A DNA stretch of 64,000 nucleotides, taken from the NCBI RefSeq assembly GCF_014356525.2, contig NC_052507.1:60822553-60886552 (forward strand), in the 5' to 3' direction. The notes under the pieces are model-generated. The model saw only the letters and a list, made by a program, of their open reading frames with translations. It was not told the DNA's origin and searched no databases. Positions 19,633 through 31,826 of this stretch are shown piece after piece. The position numbers and the translations under genes are program-made. The stretch comes from Nilaparvata lugens. Taxonomy: Eukaryota > Arthropoda > Insecta > Hemiptera > Delphacidae. The stretch's first letter is position 1; each line of letters starts with the position of its first letter.

Positions 19633-21716
19633 TATAGTGTTTCGTCATGGAAAGCAACATCAAGTTTTATTATTCTTAATAAATACCTCTAACATGGGTT
19701 ACATGACAGAGGAAAATTAAATAAATAAATAAAGGGAACGAGGAAGACAAAAATAAAGATGAAATGTAAAATAAAAGCAGATCTGAGCAGAATTCTACAG
19801 ATTGTGTCCCAAACCGATTGTGATTTACATTCTATTCTGTGTGCCCCAAACCGATGTCTAGGATAGCACTGGCACTAGCACCGAGTGTACTTGCAGTTAT
19901 ATAAGTGTCGGGGTGTCAATGATTTTGCAAGTGCTGTTCTACTATGGGATCTGAGTGATAAGTGCTCTGTTTCTCGACTCGGCGGCGGCGGCGGCGGCTG
20001 GTGTTAATTGCATAATAGCAATGGAAAGAAAAGAATGGACCACACGAGATGTGTGTGTAAAGTAGCTGCACTCACATTCACTTCAATCTGTCAGCATTGT
20101 TTGAATGGGGCTTCCCACAAGGACTGCTGCCTGTGGATGTAAATGTAGAGAATCGGCGTGTGAAATATTCTATTCCATATATGAGTGGGTAATTGGTTCA
20201 CTGTGCCCACATTTACTCTCATTTTCAAATAGTTCACTTTGGTTTACAAGTCGCCCAGTTATCTCTCAGCGGTTGTATAATGTTTTCTCTAATTTAATTT
20301 GTGTTATGAGTTCCTTGTGTGCTTGTAGCCTATTGATAGTATGAGAAATGGAGTGTATGAAGGGTGAACATTGCAGGTTGTTAAGTTTTATAGGACTTAT
20401 CTTACAAAATTCTTGTTGCGGACTTATTGTGAACTTGTTATCACTTGAGCGCTTCAATTGTTTTACTATTGCACTTTTCCTATTATCGATTTTATATGTA
20501 ATCATGTATACATAAAATAATATTGAAAAAGTTGCATAAGTTGGATGTTGTAATCACATCAATTCGCTGAAATATAAAATATGACTTAAAATTTATACGA
20601 AATAATTGTAACTTCTTGAAAACTTGGTATAATTATTATTAACTTCTTGGAAACTTGGTAGGTTACGAGTTGTAACATCTTTCATTTTCTTGGGATTCTC
20701 CCAAGCATTGGGCATTGGATGTGGAATTGTCCTGTGCTATTTTTTGCCTTGAAAACAATAGTCAGAGTGGCAAATAGAAAAACAGCACTAACTGTCTACC
20801 ATGGCTATTTTATGTATCACATCAGTATCTTATTCTGGGGTAGCAGTCAAACAAACCTTCAGAATATGTTTCGAAAGTAATCAGGGTTATTGAGGGGGCC
20901 GAATCTAGGGTTTCATGTAGGCCAATTTTCAAAAAACTCAAATTATTAACAATTCCAGCCCTTTATTTTTTTTGGGATATTGCATCTTTTGTCTACAGTA
21001 ATAAGCAGAAATTCATGGAGGATAACATTTCACACAGATACCCCACAAGACATAAAATGGTTACCCTGTAGTACCTTATTCATAGACTTTCGCTCTTGGA
21101 GGAGGGACCACATTATACATAACTCAGGATTTTCAATTGCTTGACAGACGAACTAAAAAAGGTTGACAGTCTTAGTAAATTTGTTGCAGCTCTCAAAGAT
21201 ACGCTAACTTAATTCTGCCCGTATTCATTGAGAGAGTGCTATGAGATTTTTTCAAATTCTCATTGAAAACCTAGGGATCAGAAAAGCATTAAGACGATTT
21301 TGTAAAATGAAAAACTTTCCCTCAATGGAGGGAAACCCCATATATTTGACATGTTGTACACCGTTTGAGCTGTGCTCATTAATTGCGGTTTAATATGACG
21401 AAATAATAATAATACATTGATGATCCTCATACGGTTCTATCTCTGGGAGAGAGTTCCTTGTTATTGAATAATTCAATATATAGAATTGATCTGGATGAAA
21501 TTTACAGAAATTTGAAGAAGTTATCGTTTGAATCATAATAATTTATTTATTTATTCATTCAGGTGTGGCTTCGATAAGATTAATAGGACCAAATGGCCAA
21601 ATATTGAGCAAATGAAAGCTATTTAGAACATTTCCTAAGAATTCTCCACAATTTCAAGTATTGTAACTAAAATAGTATTCATCTATTCCACTATCCATGT
21701 CGAACTGCTAGTTAAT
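19633..21716. other. Non-coding DNA with CGG microsatellite
   Basis: GGC repeats at about 19981-19999. A half-copy of the CTATAGTGAG-family MITE lies near 20077-20125 (TTCACTTCAATCTGTCAGCATT). AACTTCTTG(A/G)AAACTTGGTA is duplicated at 20611 and 20641. No gene recognised. Confidence 0.5.
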
Positions 21717-21883
21717 AATTCGGTTTTGAACTATTTTTGACGACATTACAGTCAGGTTTTGAATAAAAGTTATTAAAAACTAGTACTCACGTTTGGAGCA
21801 CTTTCGGATTTCCAAATCCATTTTCAACACTGACTAACAAAAACCCGATTTTAGTGCCGTCAAAAATAGTTCAAAAACGAATT
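21717..21883. mobile_element. Foldback element with ~45-bp inverted repeats
   Basis: AATTCGGTTTTGAACTATTT at the left end mirrors AAATAGTTCAAAAACGAATT at the right end. The similarity continues inward past GACGACATTACAGTCAGG versus the mirrored GACGGCACTAAAATCGGG. 167 bp in total, no ORF. Confidence 0.7.
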
Positions 21884-22215
21884 AAGATAGTACGCGTATA
21901 GTCCAGTTACTCTTCCTTGATTCTAGGGAACTCTAAGAATATCATGATATGAATCTAGGATCTTGGAGACTTTATAATATATCTCATGTTATGAATCTGG
22001 AATCCAGTCTATGTTCAATTTCGGAGACCTAGTAATGTCTGACACGGATACATGAGTCATACGGAGAATCAACCCAATTCTTAGCGGGGAAATACCCAAG
22101 CCTCCTTTATATTCATGACTGCACTTCATGGCACAAATTTACGAATGCGTGGTTGTACACGGATTTCTTCTATACAAACTCATCATTATTTTAGTCTGAA
22201 TACTTTAGCAATATG

Positions 22216-22367
22216 AGGCCCGGTTGCCCAAAAGTCGGTTAAATTTTAACCGTGATTAACTTTACGAGAACCAATCAGAGAAAGCGTTTTTGACAAGACG
22301 GCTTCTCCGATTGGTTCTCGTGGATTTAATCACGGTTAAAATTTAACCGGCTTTTGTGCAACCGGAA
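22216..22367. mobile_element. Palindromic MITE, GGCCGGTTGCACAAAAG type
   Basis: Nearly the whole 150-bp unit is one palindrome. Outer arms read GGCCCGGTTGCCCAAAAGTC and, from the other end, GTTCCGGTTGCACAAAAGCC. Inner arms carry ACGAGAACCAATC(A/G)GAGAA. A half-copy lies at 37529-37595. The GGSCC start is compatible with Harbinger/Tourist-like MITEs. Confidence 0.75.
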
Positions 22368-23030
22368 CTTAGTGTATTATTATAACCCCAGTTTACCAGA
22401 TGATGAGTTTTAGAAATATGTGGGTTTTGATAACTTCAGTGTACCAAATGATGAACAATACCGTATTATAATAGTAACTTTGTGATACTAGCTGTGCGTA
22501 CGTGAATTTAATCTGGTAAAAGGTTACTAGATAGGAGGTTAATGCCTGTGAACGTCCTATTTTTCATTTCTTGGAGATCTTTTAAGGTTTTCAAGATCCA
22601 CAACACAGCTTGACCTTGATAGTGTGTGTGTGTGTGTGAATTTCGGAGTGAATTCTCCACACAGTAGATTTGTGCTACCGTTACGAAAGTGCCGGGTTGA
22701 ATTTGGTGGGCAGGAAATGGATGTTTGTGTGGCGGATGGACGACAAGAAGAGATGAAGAAGAGAATGCGAGCGAATCCGGAACACAGAGGGGAACCGCTT
22801 GGCAAAGACAAAAGAACAGATTCGCACAATTGGACCACGCGTTGGAGTGAAAAAGTATGTCAATCCTAGCTCTTATGAAGTACTGTACTCGACTGAAAGT
22901 ATTTTATTGGTGCTAAACCAACACAGATAAACAATGAGAGCGAAGAGTATGTGTTGGTGTGAGAGAGAATCTAGCTAATTTGTTGTGGGATATCAGAGAC
23001 AGTCATTTTGCTACCAGAAATAATCTGCAA
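22368..23030. other. Non-coding DNA with (TG)n run
   Basis: A (GT)8 microsatellite lies at about 22621-22637. Overlapping open frames at 22557-22869 on both strands reflect a slightly GC-richer patch; none has recognisable content. Confidence 0.45.
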
Positions 23031-23860
23031 ATTCTTTCTTATATTTTCCTCCCCATCACCTTATAGTTACTAATTTCCATGACGCTCTTCTTGTCTTTCT
23101 ACCTTTTTTCTTCTCCCTCGTTTTTGTTATTCTCCCCTCATTTTCTTTTCCCAATTTATCAGTTCATTTATCATTTCTCACTCTCATTATCAGTTCACTT
23201 CGCAAAAATCTAGTTCTGCTTCTTATTGTAAATTTTCCTACCCCTCACATTTTTGTTCCCTTTCTCCATTCACTCTCACATTCACCTTTTTCTACGACTA
23301 CTTCTTCCTCCTTGTCTTTTAGTTCTTTCTTCAGATATATAATTTTAGATCGAAGAATAATTTTCTTATTTTCACCATACTCCTATCTACTTTTCCTTTT
23401 GTACTGTATACATTCTTTTAATCTTCGTTCCTTTCTCATCTTCTGCTTTTCCTCATTTTTAATCATCTTCTTGACTTCTTTATCTTTCTCTCATTCATGA
23501 TTTTCTCCTTCTAAATCTTGTGGATTCACCTCTCTAGAGCCTCTTCTTGTCCTTCTCTTCTACTCCTCATCTTCACTTCGTCATATTATTTCCAAACTCC
23601 TCTCTCCCCTCTTCATCTATTTCAAGTTTTCTTCTCTTCCTGATGGCCTGCGTTGCCTGTATCCTCCTCTACTTGTCATTCTTCGCTACTTTGGTCTTTC
23701 TAATTTTGTTTCATTTCATATTTGTCTAGATCTTTCAAATCCTCCTCCTTGTTATTTTCTATTTCTTTATAATCTTCACACCATTTCCATTATTATGATT
23801 CTAATATAATTCTAGTTCTTATGGCTTTTTCATCCCTTCTACTCCCTAATTATTTGTTTT
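23031..23860. other. Pyrimidine-rich tract
   Basis: About 0.8 kb of strongly CT-rich plus strand (TTCTTCCTCCTTG, CTCTTCATC patterns). The Phe/Leu/Ser-rich frames within it are not supported as genes. Confidence 0.6.
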
Positions 23861-25528
23861 TCCCCATTATAACTTTATAACGGTGCATTTTGATACACCT
23901 CAAATTTATTGGCAAAAGGAATTACTAGGTCTCACTGAACGAAATCAGAAACATTATCATCAACTGTATTATCAGTTGAATAATAGAGATAAGATGATAA
24001 TAACTCTAAATACTATGATTATTAGCAACAGCACGTAAATGGAAGTCATTTTTTAATTATTTAATAAAAATAATAATAAAGAATTGAGGTTAGGTTCTTT
24101 GGTAATAGCGCCTGTCGGCAACATTTACAGCGGCCAAGCCGTATATCTGAAATTCAGCCAGATACCCTCCAGCAAAATAATTGCAAGCATACAGTACTCA
24201 ACAAAACGATGACAAAGGGGTTTTGTAAATTCTAGCATGCCAAATAAGGGTCATAAAACGTTTGAGAAAATATAAAAATATTTATTGTGTATATACCAGC
24301 AAACAAAAACATATAAAAAATATAATAAAAACAAAAGGAAATGGAATTTAGTTTTATTGAGCGCAGTAATTCAGTAACACATTTTGGACAAGAATTGATG
24401 ATGTAGACCAATCAGAATCCAGTTTTGGTAGGCGCTAAAAATATATATTTCAAAAAGCCACAACTTGGTCTTTTTTAAAAATATATATTTGTAAAATTTA
24501 TATTATACATATGATTATTATAAATAATTATATATAGTTTATTTGTGTATATATATTATTGTAAAATTTATATATAAGCATAATTCGCATGAGACCGGAT
24601 TTAAGTGTGAAAAATATTTATGTATTATCGAATATTATGTCTTTGTATTGCGAACTATTTTTCAGAGTCAAATTACGTCATGGGGATTTGTTGAAATCCA
24701 CCAATCATAGCAAAGATGTAAATAATATGTTAATTTAGAAAAAAGGAGTATCGTAAGAAAATGCGAAAGCGAGATCTCTCACTTGCCTGCCAGAGGTCGC
24801 CAGCAAAAATTGAGATCCATAGACTGAATCCTTATTTTAAAGTAAATTATGCCAAAGTTTAAATTTGAACTATAACTGATATAAATTCTCATAATTCCCT
24901 ACTGGAGAAGACGACATTAGCCCACCAGAAATAAGGCACAGGACGTTACAACTTTTTCTAATATTATTACTTGTACTCTATATTAGTCTACTTATTCTGG
25001 TCTTTCATAACTTATTATTATTCATTTCCTCCTGTTTTCTTCCTCTTCATCTTTATCTTCTTCTTATATTTATTTTTTAGCGTTTCTTCATCTTCTTCTT
25101 CTTATATTTATTTTTTTATCATTTCTTCGTCTTCTTCCTCTTCTCTTGTAGAGAGAGCACCTGGCCAATACAGTTGACAGGATGCGAGAGTCGAAGTGGT
25201 GTGAATTGCCGCCGCTAACCAGCATGAGCTAACTGTTCAGTCAGGAAATACAGACACATTATTTGTCTTTTTCCGTTTGATTTTTGCACTTCTCTGTCAC
25301 CTCACCAACTCACACACTGACACCTGTCGCTCGCAAATCAGATGCCACTGCAATGGATGCGATACCGTTACTGTCTGCAATCAGTCGAATTGATCAATCA
25401 GTGATTGATCTGAGATTCATTTCCTTACGAATTTGAAATAGAGGGTTTCAGTGAGGTTGAATTCACACGTTTTCTAACTGTAATATAATTCTTGGTTACT
25501 GATTTTATTTGCTTGAAACTTGTACATA
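23861..25528. other. AT-rich DNA with a second short pyrimidine tract
   Basis: Very AT-rich, with TATATA-type runs near 24430-24590. Another CT-rich tract lies at 24960-25150. No gene seen. Confidence 0.5.
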
Positions 25529-25871
25529 CAGTAGAATACCAATTATCCGAACTCCGACTATCCGAATCGCCGATTATCCGAATCACTTTCAGAAAAAAAT
25601 TTGTAAAAAAAAAGTCTTAGTGCGCTATAATTCTTCCCCCGCGATGCCAGTGTTTGCGCGTTTGCTCACTATTGTCCTTCCCTTGTACATAAGTACATTT
25701 TATTTATATTTAAAACATGTGAAAATATCATGTTTCTCTCATTCAATTCAATAAAAAAATAGTATCAAAACGTAGCTTTTTTCTCTCCAATGGCAATTTT
25801 TTTAAAAAAAACTTCGATTACCCGAATGGGTCCCGGTCCCCATTAATTCGGATAATTGGAGTTCTACTGTA
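25527..25871. mobile_element. Pogo/Tigger-like MITE with TA duplications
   Basis: The element (25529-25869) begins CAGTAGAATACCAATTATCC and ends, read inward from the right, CAGTAGAACTCCAATTATCC. TA flanks both ends. Subterminal TATCCGAA-type motifs are repeated three times on the left at about 15-bp spacing (ATTATCCGAA, ACTATCCGAA, ATTATCCGAA). CAGTA ends with TA duplications fit Tc1/mariner-superfamily pogo or Tigger elements. 341 bp, no transposase. Confidence 0.8.
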
Positions 25872-26414
25872 GTATTTGACAGAGTCTTCTTCTCAAGTTA
25901 TTGCATATCACTGTTTCTTGTAGGCTACATAATACAAATTATCACTCATGTAAGTTACAATCAGTCAATATTTCCTTAATATTATCCAAAACTATTCAAA
26001 ATAAAGCATTGAAATATGATTAGTGGAGATGGGAGAAACTTATAGCCAATCAGAAAGCAGCAGTGGCGTTCATTTGTAGACCACGCCTCCAAATTCAAGC
26101 TGACCAATAAGAGAAGATTGTAGTAACGTGGCTCATCAATGAGACCAATGGGATAACTGTGCATTAGCATTTTGTTTTCAATTTTAGACAAATGTATTCG
26201 AGAAATAATGCGATTATTTTCCAGTTTGAACGATGTCTGATGATTCACATTTATGATCCTAAATGCACTTAATCTATTTCAAACATTAGCAAGTAATGTC
26301 CATTAAATTTAGAAGTAAACTACTGTGAATAAATACTGAAAAATTTTCAACTACTAGAAATTAATTTGAATTCTAACAACAAAATTCAATTAAATTTCTA
26401 TATATAATAGGATT
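25872..26414. other. AT-rich non-coding DNA
   Basis: No gene or repeat recognised. The 25982-26248 minus frame is unsupported. Confidence 0.45.
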
Positions 26415-27128
26415 TTATAGTGATTCACCGTCTTCTTCTTTTAGTTGAGACTTCCATCTTTGCCTATCCTCCCATTCACCATCCCTTGAATTCCTGGCCT
26501 CCATAGCCTCATCCATCTCATTTCTCCATGATCTTTTAGGACTTCCTCTTCTCCTTCTACCAATTGGACTCAAATCAGTCACCATCCCTATCCATTTGCT
26601 AGCACTCGCCCTTCTAGCATGGCCATACCACATCAACCTTTTATCCTCAATCAATTTTATAATATCCCATTCCACTTTCATTCTCCTTCTTATCTCCTCG
26701 TTTCTCACTCTGTCCATTCTGGTAAGCCCGCAGCATCTCCTCCAGTAATCCATCTCAACAGCTCTTGCTCTCTTGTTTGTCACCCAAACCTCTGCCCCAT
26801 ACGTCATTATACTTCTGACCATTGCATTGAACATTCTATGTATATTTTTCCTATGAATAGTCTATTCTTACTCCATATGATTGGGTGCAATTGTCGAATA
26901 CACCTCCTGGTTTGGGCCAACCTGATCTTTATCTCTTTGTCTGTATCGCCATTTTTCATGATGGTAAATCCCATGTATTTGAATTTATCTCTCCCTTTTA
27001 TCACGGTGTTACAGTCGATGGACGAATCCGGTGTGCCATCACTATTCGTTTGTAAATACTCCGTCTTGTCCACATTGATTTCCATCCCGGCTTTATCATA
27101 CTCTTCTTTCAACTTTCTCATCATGTAA
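26415..27128 (-). pseudogene. RTE-like LINE reverse transcriptase, C-terminal remnant
   Basis: Two adjacent minus-strand frames (27124-26807, then 26834-26415) together encode the post-catalytic part of a non-LTR reverse transcriptase. The first frame holds a GMEINVDKTEY-type segment and FKYMGFTIMKNGD, matching the region after the YADD box where the strand-priming grip lies. The second holds an Ala-Met-Val-Arg-Ser-Ile then TYGAEVW block and RRCCGLTRMDRVRNEEIRRR, hallmarks of the thumb/C-terminus of RTE-type elements. One frameshift lies near 26850. The catalytic palm and endonuclease are missing because the copy is truncated at about 27125. It ends in a Glu-rich tail and a stop at 26415. Dead copy, clade assignment by pattern. 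Confidence 0.8.
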
Positions 27129-27651
27129 CTATTAATTAAATTAGATTTCTAATTAATTAAATTCCTAATTAATTAAAATTCACATTGAAAAGAAAAGAGC
27201 ATAGAGCAAAGGCATTATCACATCTTATCGTGCTGCATTAAATTCAATAACTGATACACTCACTACTCGAAACCGATGTCGATTGATAACGAAATTATGC
27301 TGAATGTAAGAGGGTCAGATTTCACGAACTATCGACTCTACTTTCACTTGAAGTGCTGGAAATGTAATGACAACTCAAAAAGATATTCTGGTTTAAAAAG
27401 TCGATTGAGATATACCAGTATGCATTGCCGATCGTGATGCAACGTCTGTGAGAACTTTCACGAAGATAATGGATAATGAATGCCTAATCAAATGTCATTC
27501 TAGTCTGCATCGCAGATCATATTTTCAGCCTAATCAGATAACTTTAATTGCTGTATTGCGTATTGGTACCGAATTTCTAACGGTGGATATGATGAATACG
27601 GATGGTTATGTAGTTTTCATTCAAAATCACCCAAGTAATGAACTAAATTTA
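27129..27651. other. AT-rich non-coding DNA
   Basis: TTAATTAAATT-type repeats at 27128-27175. No gene recognised. Confidence 0.45.
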
Positions 27652-27740
27652 TAGGAAGAGAAGTTTTGGGCTAGCACCTGTTTTTTCTCACCAATATTGT
27701 TCTGTTTCTGACTTAATAAATGAATATGTAAATATGATAA
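27652..27740 (+). repeat. Retroposon 3'-tail family, copy c
   Basis: GAAGTTTTGGGCTAGCACCTG followed by ATTGTTCTGTTTCTGAC and AATAAATGAATATG. Same core and tail as the copies at 7472, 56064 and 62405. Confidence 0.5.
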
Positions 27741-27890
27741 TCCTCAAAGTGATTCAGATTTTTGAAAACATGAATCGAAAACAGAACAGATAGCTGTATC
27801 ATCTTCAACTCCGCACAGTTGCCACATTTTTTGTAGACTAAAAATATGTTGAACTACCAAAATATTAAGTCTCAATCATGAAAAAATTTA

Positions 27891-28956
27891 GGGCTGGCTT
27901 CCGAGATCGGGACTTAGCTGAGTTCAGATGGAGTCAGAAAATTGGCTTTCCAAAACGCGGCGTAGTCGCCGTCCACGTTTAAATTGAAATATCGGGGCAC
28001 CGAGCTTCGCTCGTTTTTCATTTATTGATAAACAGAACACAATTCTTTTAAAGGATTGGGGAAGGAGTAACAGGCACAGCTCAAAACTGTTTCTCCCCCG
28101 AATTTTGATTCATACACTATAAATATTCCAAAAAGTAGGTTATGTTCCATACACTTGAATTTCACGTCCAATTCTCAGTTCAAACATTATTGAAAACAGG
28201 AAAGGTTTAATTTAGATTGTTTACAAACCAAAATGAATATCAAAATAACACTCACTAATCACTTAAAACTGTAAAATAATGATTAACTTTGAAAATTATT
28301 ATGATATACTCTTATTTAGAGTGATATACCATGTCATGTCAACAAATAATTTTGATCAAATCGATTAAAATTTCTAGATTAATATTTCTCGTGAATAAGC
28401 TGATTGATTGCAAATAGTTGAACAGCTGAACATAATTCTGTCTCTCTTCCACACAGGCACTCACATCTTCTGTTATCGACACACGACGAAATTATCATCT
28501 GTTTTTCCAAGGATGATTAATTATTATTCTTTTCATGTCCTTCAGCGAGTTTTCCCAGGGATGAGACCTAGTGCAATCGAATTTCTATATCATAAACCTG
28601 ATTTGTTCCAAATTTCGTGAAAATCGTTAGAGCCGTTTTCGAGATCCGTTGGACATACATAACTAGATAACCATATACAGACAGAAATTGCTCGCTTAAT
28701 AATTATAATAGGATTTCGAAAAACTAAAAAAATTAACACAAAATTAAATAAAGAGAAAATAGTGTAAAGTTTCAGCTATTTTGAATTATTTAGGAATGTA
28801 TTATTTTGCCAAGGAAAAACGTTTCCAGTTTTAGAAATGATAATATAAAGATTATCATAAAATCTACGACTACCGTACGCCCCGTTTCGGAAATTTTCTG
28901 ACTCCAGCTGTTTAAAGTCTAGAACTTAGCTAAATCCCGAGCTTGGAAACCGGCCC
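27891..28956. mobile_element. Harbinger-like inverted-repeat element, interrupted
   Basis: Starts GGGCTGGCTTCCGAGATCGG and ends with the mirrored GGGCCGGTTTCCAAGCTCGG. The terminal arms are about 90 bp long and include CAGAAAATTGGCTTTCC on the left. The unit is the same as the uninterrupted 379-bp element at 54386-54764. The extra 0.7 kb is a nested insertion at 27991-28712. Long GGGCC-type inverted repeats without a transposase suggest a Harbinger/Tourist-like MITE. Confidence 0.75.
27991..28712. mobile_element. Nested repeat inside inverted-repeat element
   Basis: Absent from the sister element at 54386, where AAATTAAATTTCGAAAAC is continuous. It begins ATCGGGGCACCGAGC with a hairpin CGAGC/GCTCG just inside and ends CGCTTAATAATTATAATAGGA. 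Internal phrases such as CGTTAGAGCCGTTTTCGAGA resemble, from memory, an abundant planthopper interspersed family. A TC start with a subterminal hairpin is reminiscent of Helitron/Helentron non-autonomous elements, but the 3' CTRR end is not clear. No protein-coding gene. Confidence 0.6.
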
Positions 28957-31040
28957 TTGAACTCATTCAATCATGTGAAGAAAAATATCGTGATATTTTT
29001 GGGGGAAAATGTATTTTGGAACCATAAATTGTTGCAATTCAGATAAAAAATCAACTATTAGTAACAATTGATATCATCACACATCACACACGGTGGAAAC
29101 TGTGAACTATGCCGGCCTATCATTTCCACTGACTATATCGTTAATGTCATAGTAGCTCTCGTCAGGCCTTGATATCCACTGATTGGAGCCGAAAAAGAGT
29201 CCGGAGGGTTCGCTTTGCTTGTTTTGTCATTGTCAACTCCAATATTCTATATACCTTACTCACATGTGTATGTGACAATGAGAATTCAACTCAGCTACTC
29301 TAAAAATAAATGAATTTGCTAAAATTTCTTCGACAAATATGTCCGCTAATCTACATTACTTTTATTGATTCATGTTACAAATTACTCTGATGTAATAGCA
29401 TGAGGAAACTGAATCCAATAAAAAAGTTCCTTACAAGTGTGTCAAGAATTCAGACTAAGGTCTTTTCAGATTGGAAGAAACTCAGAAGATCAAAATAGTA
29501 AAGTGATGTGAATTATGAAAATCATGGATTTTTAAGATTGAAAAGTAATTGATAGTGCCTCTAGATTGAAAACTGATGCATAATTTTGAAGTTCCAAGTT
29601 TGTAGCAGTATGAAAATGCTGCATAATTGTGAAACTCCAAGGTTATATGAATGATGAATCTGATACATAACTGCAAGTCAGTAATTTCTCCAATACTCCT
29701 TTGCCCTTCGGATCCAACAACTGCAGAAATGCAGCTAAGAAATGAATCATTTTCTGGGTAGCAAAGAAATGAATGAGCCGCTGGCATTGAATCGTGCATT
29801 GGCCAAATTACTAACGGTTCGCGGTCACAAAACCTCGAAATCTTCAATTCAATTCTGCGTACCGTTGCTGCACTGCAATATTCACCACTCAGTCATCTAG
29901 ATGAGCATCAATTTATTCACTAAAAAATGATTTTTTCGTGTTTTGCTTGACTGACTGCATTGTCGGTCTGTTGGTTGTCTGTATGAGAAATTGGTTGGAT
30001 ATTGTGAATGGAAGTAGCCTATCGACAGTCGGAGCTTGTTATTCGTTTACATGAAACTTGCTTCAAATAGGATATTCCTCCATTTTTATCGAATCGTTAG
30101 CACCTTTGAGATGCTAACATGGGTTACAAACCTAACCTATTCATGTCCACTTATAGTTGGCCACCACAGTTGAATTTCTAAATTGATTTGAATACTTTAC
30201 TCACAGATATACAGAATTGGTGAAAAGTATAGAAACAGCTGTAGGCTATATCCCTTTTACAAAGATAGTTTGACAGTGGGCTTCATTGGGGATTCTATTC
30301 GAATTCAACTACTCTCTGTCGCTTCAAAACTCTTGTCTCCCATATGGATCAAACTTAATTTCGAATCCAGCTCCATTCTGAATCCAACTTCATTTTTCAA
30401 AATGGGAAGGTGATATATATCATATATCATAAATAAATTCAATACAAAACTTCAAGAGAAAATGAATGGCGAAAACCGCTCATGTATATCTCAAACCGTT
30501 TCAAAGTTATCAACGTTTGAAGATAATAATTAAAGGTGATGGCTTCTTGATCCGTTCCAAGCTGCGATGTATTAAAATATTTGATTATTTACTCAAATAT
30601 TTGACTGCATGTCATGTGAAATACATAGAAAAAGTGTTATGATAATAATAAACATACAAAAGAGAAATAAATGAGTACATAAAAAGTCTGGCAGATCAAA
30701 CGTTTCTGTTCAATTATGTTTCATTATAAATGTTTACTTACACTTGAAAAAGTGAAATTCAATATTTTGGATTCTTCTTAGATTTTCTATGTACTCATTT
30801 GTTCCATTTATTAGTATATTTGAATATGAATAACTTTGAAACAGGTATAGATATCAATGTTCGATTTTCACCATTCATTTTCTCTAGAAATTCTGTATCG
30901 AAATCATGTATTACATGACCATCTTCCCAATCTCAGCCCTTGGAAATGTTAGACCCTTTTCCTTATAAGGAGGATCATGCTCATACTTTTCCAATATGTC
31001 TCAGCTTTATTTGGTTCATAAATCGGGAAATAACCATGAA
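28957..31040. other. AT-rich non-coding DNA
   Basis: No gene recognised over about 2 kb. The 29482-29847 minus frame is unsupported. Confidence 0.45.
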
Positions 31041-31616
31041 TGCTTCCTTGGCCTATGAGAGGCGAGAGAGGAAGAATGAGAGAGAGATTGATGAAGTAGA
31101 GTGCAAAAGCAATAGTTGATAGAAGATGAGTGCACCTGCTAGCTGAATTTTGCTGGCGATACGCTACGCTACTCTATTATCTCCCTCTCTTTTCCTCTAT
31201 ATTCTTCACTTTTCGGCTCTATTCTTCTCTTTCCCACTGTATTCTGGATGAAGATGGTGTTGCGTTGCGATCGAAATCGTTTTATTATTCGTCCAGTGCA
31301 GGTCAATGACGCTGCCACAGAGATGACGATGGAAACAGATTGATCCAGAAGGTAGAGAAAAAGGCAAGTAGTCTCAGAAAACTATGGGAAGAAGCAGGAA
31401 GGATGATATGTGAAGACGGTTGATGGAGAAGGAGAAGAAGATGAGGAATACCACGGAAAGATTTAGGGGAAACCTTAAAGAAAAACAAAAATATGTAACG
31501 AAATAGGCAAGAAATAGCAATAAGTTCTGAATAGTGTGTTTGTCTTTTCGGTCTCAAAATTTTATAGTTTTTTCAAAGTTTGGAATTTTCTAAATATTTG
31601 TTATTGATTCAATTCA
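31041..31616. other. Purine-rich tract
   Basis: Plus strand GA-rich (GAGGCGAGAGAGGAAG, GGAGAAGGAGAAG patterns) at about 31040-31160 and 31310-31500. Low-complexity mirror frames only. Confidence 0.5.
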
Positions 31617-31826
31617 ATTTAGAAATATGTTTTAATATAAAAATGATTTTTGTGTGTTTGAATTGTAAATAATTCAGTGAGCAATTTTTGAAGAATGCTG
31701 ATGTGACACATAACCTAGCTACATTTGGACTGTTGCATAAATTAGAACTGGAACTGTTTTGTGCGGAAGCCTGTGGTACGTTTCTTCAAGTTGTGTAATT
31801 CTGAATGAATTAATAAATAAATAAGC
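31617..31826 (+). repeat. Retroposon 3'-tail family, copy d
   Basis: Close relative of 1437-1645: CATAACCTAGCTACATTTGG, GACTGTTGCATAAATTAGAA and AAGTTGTGTAATTCTGAATG in the same order, ending AATAAATAAATAAGC. Confidence 0.6.
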
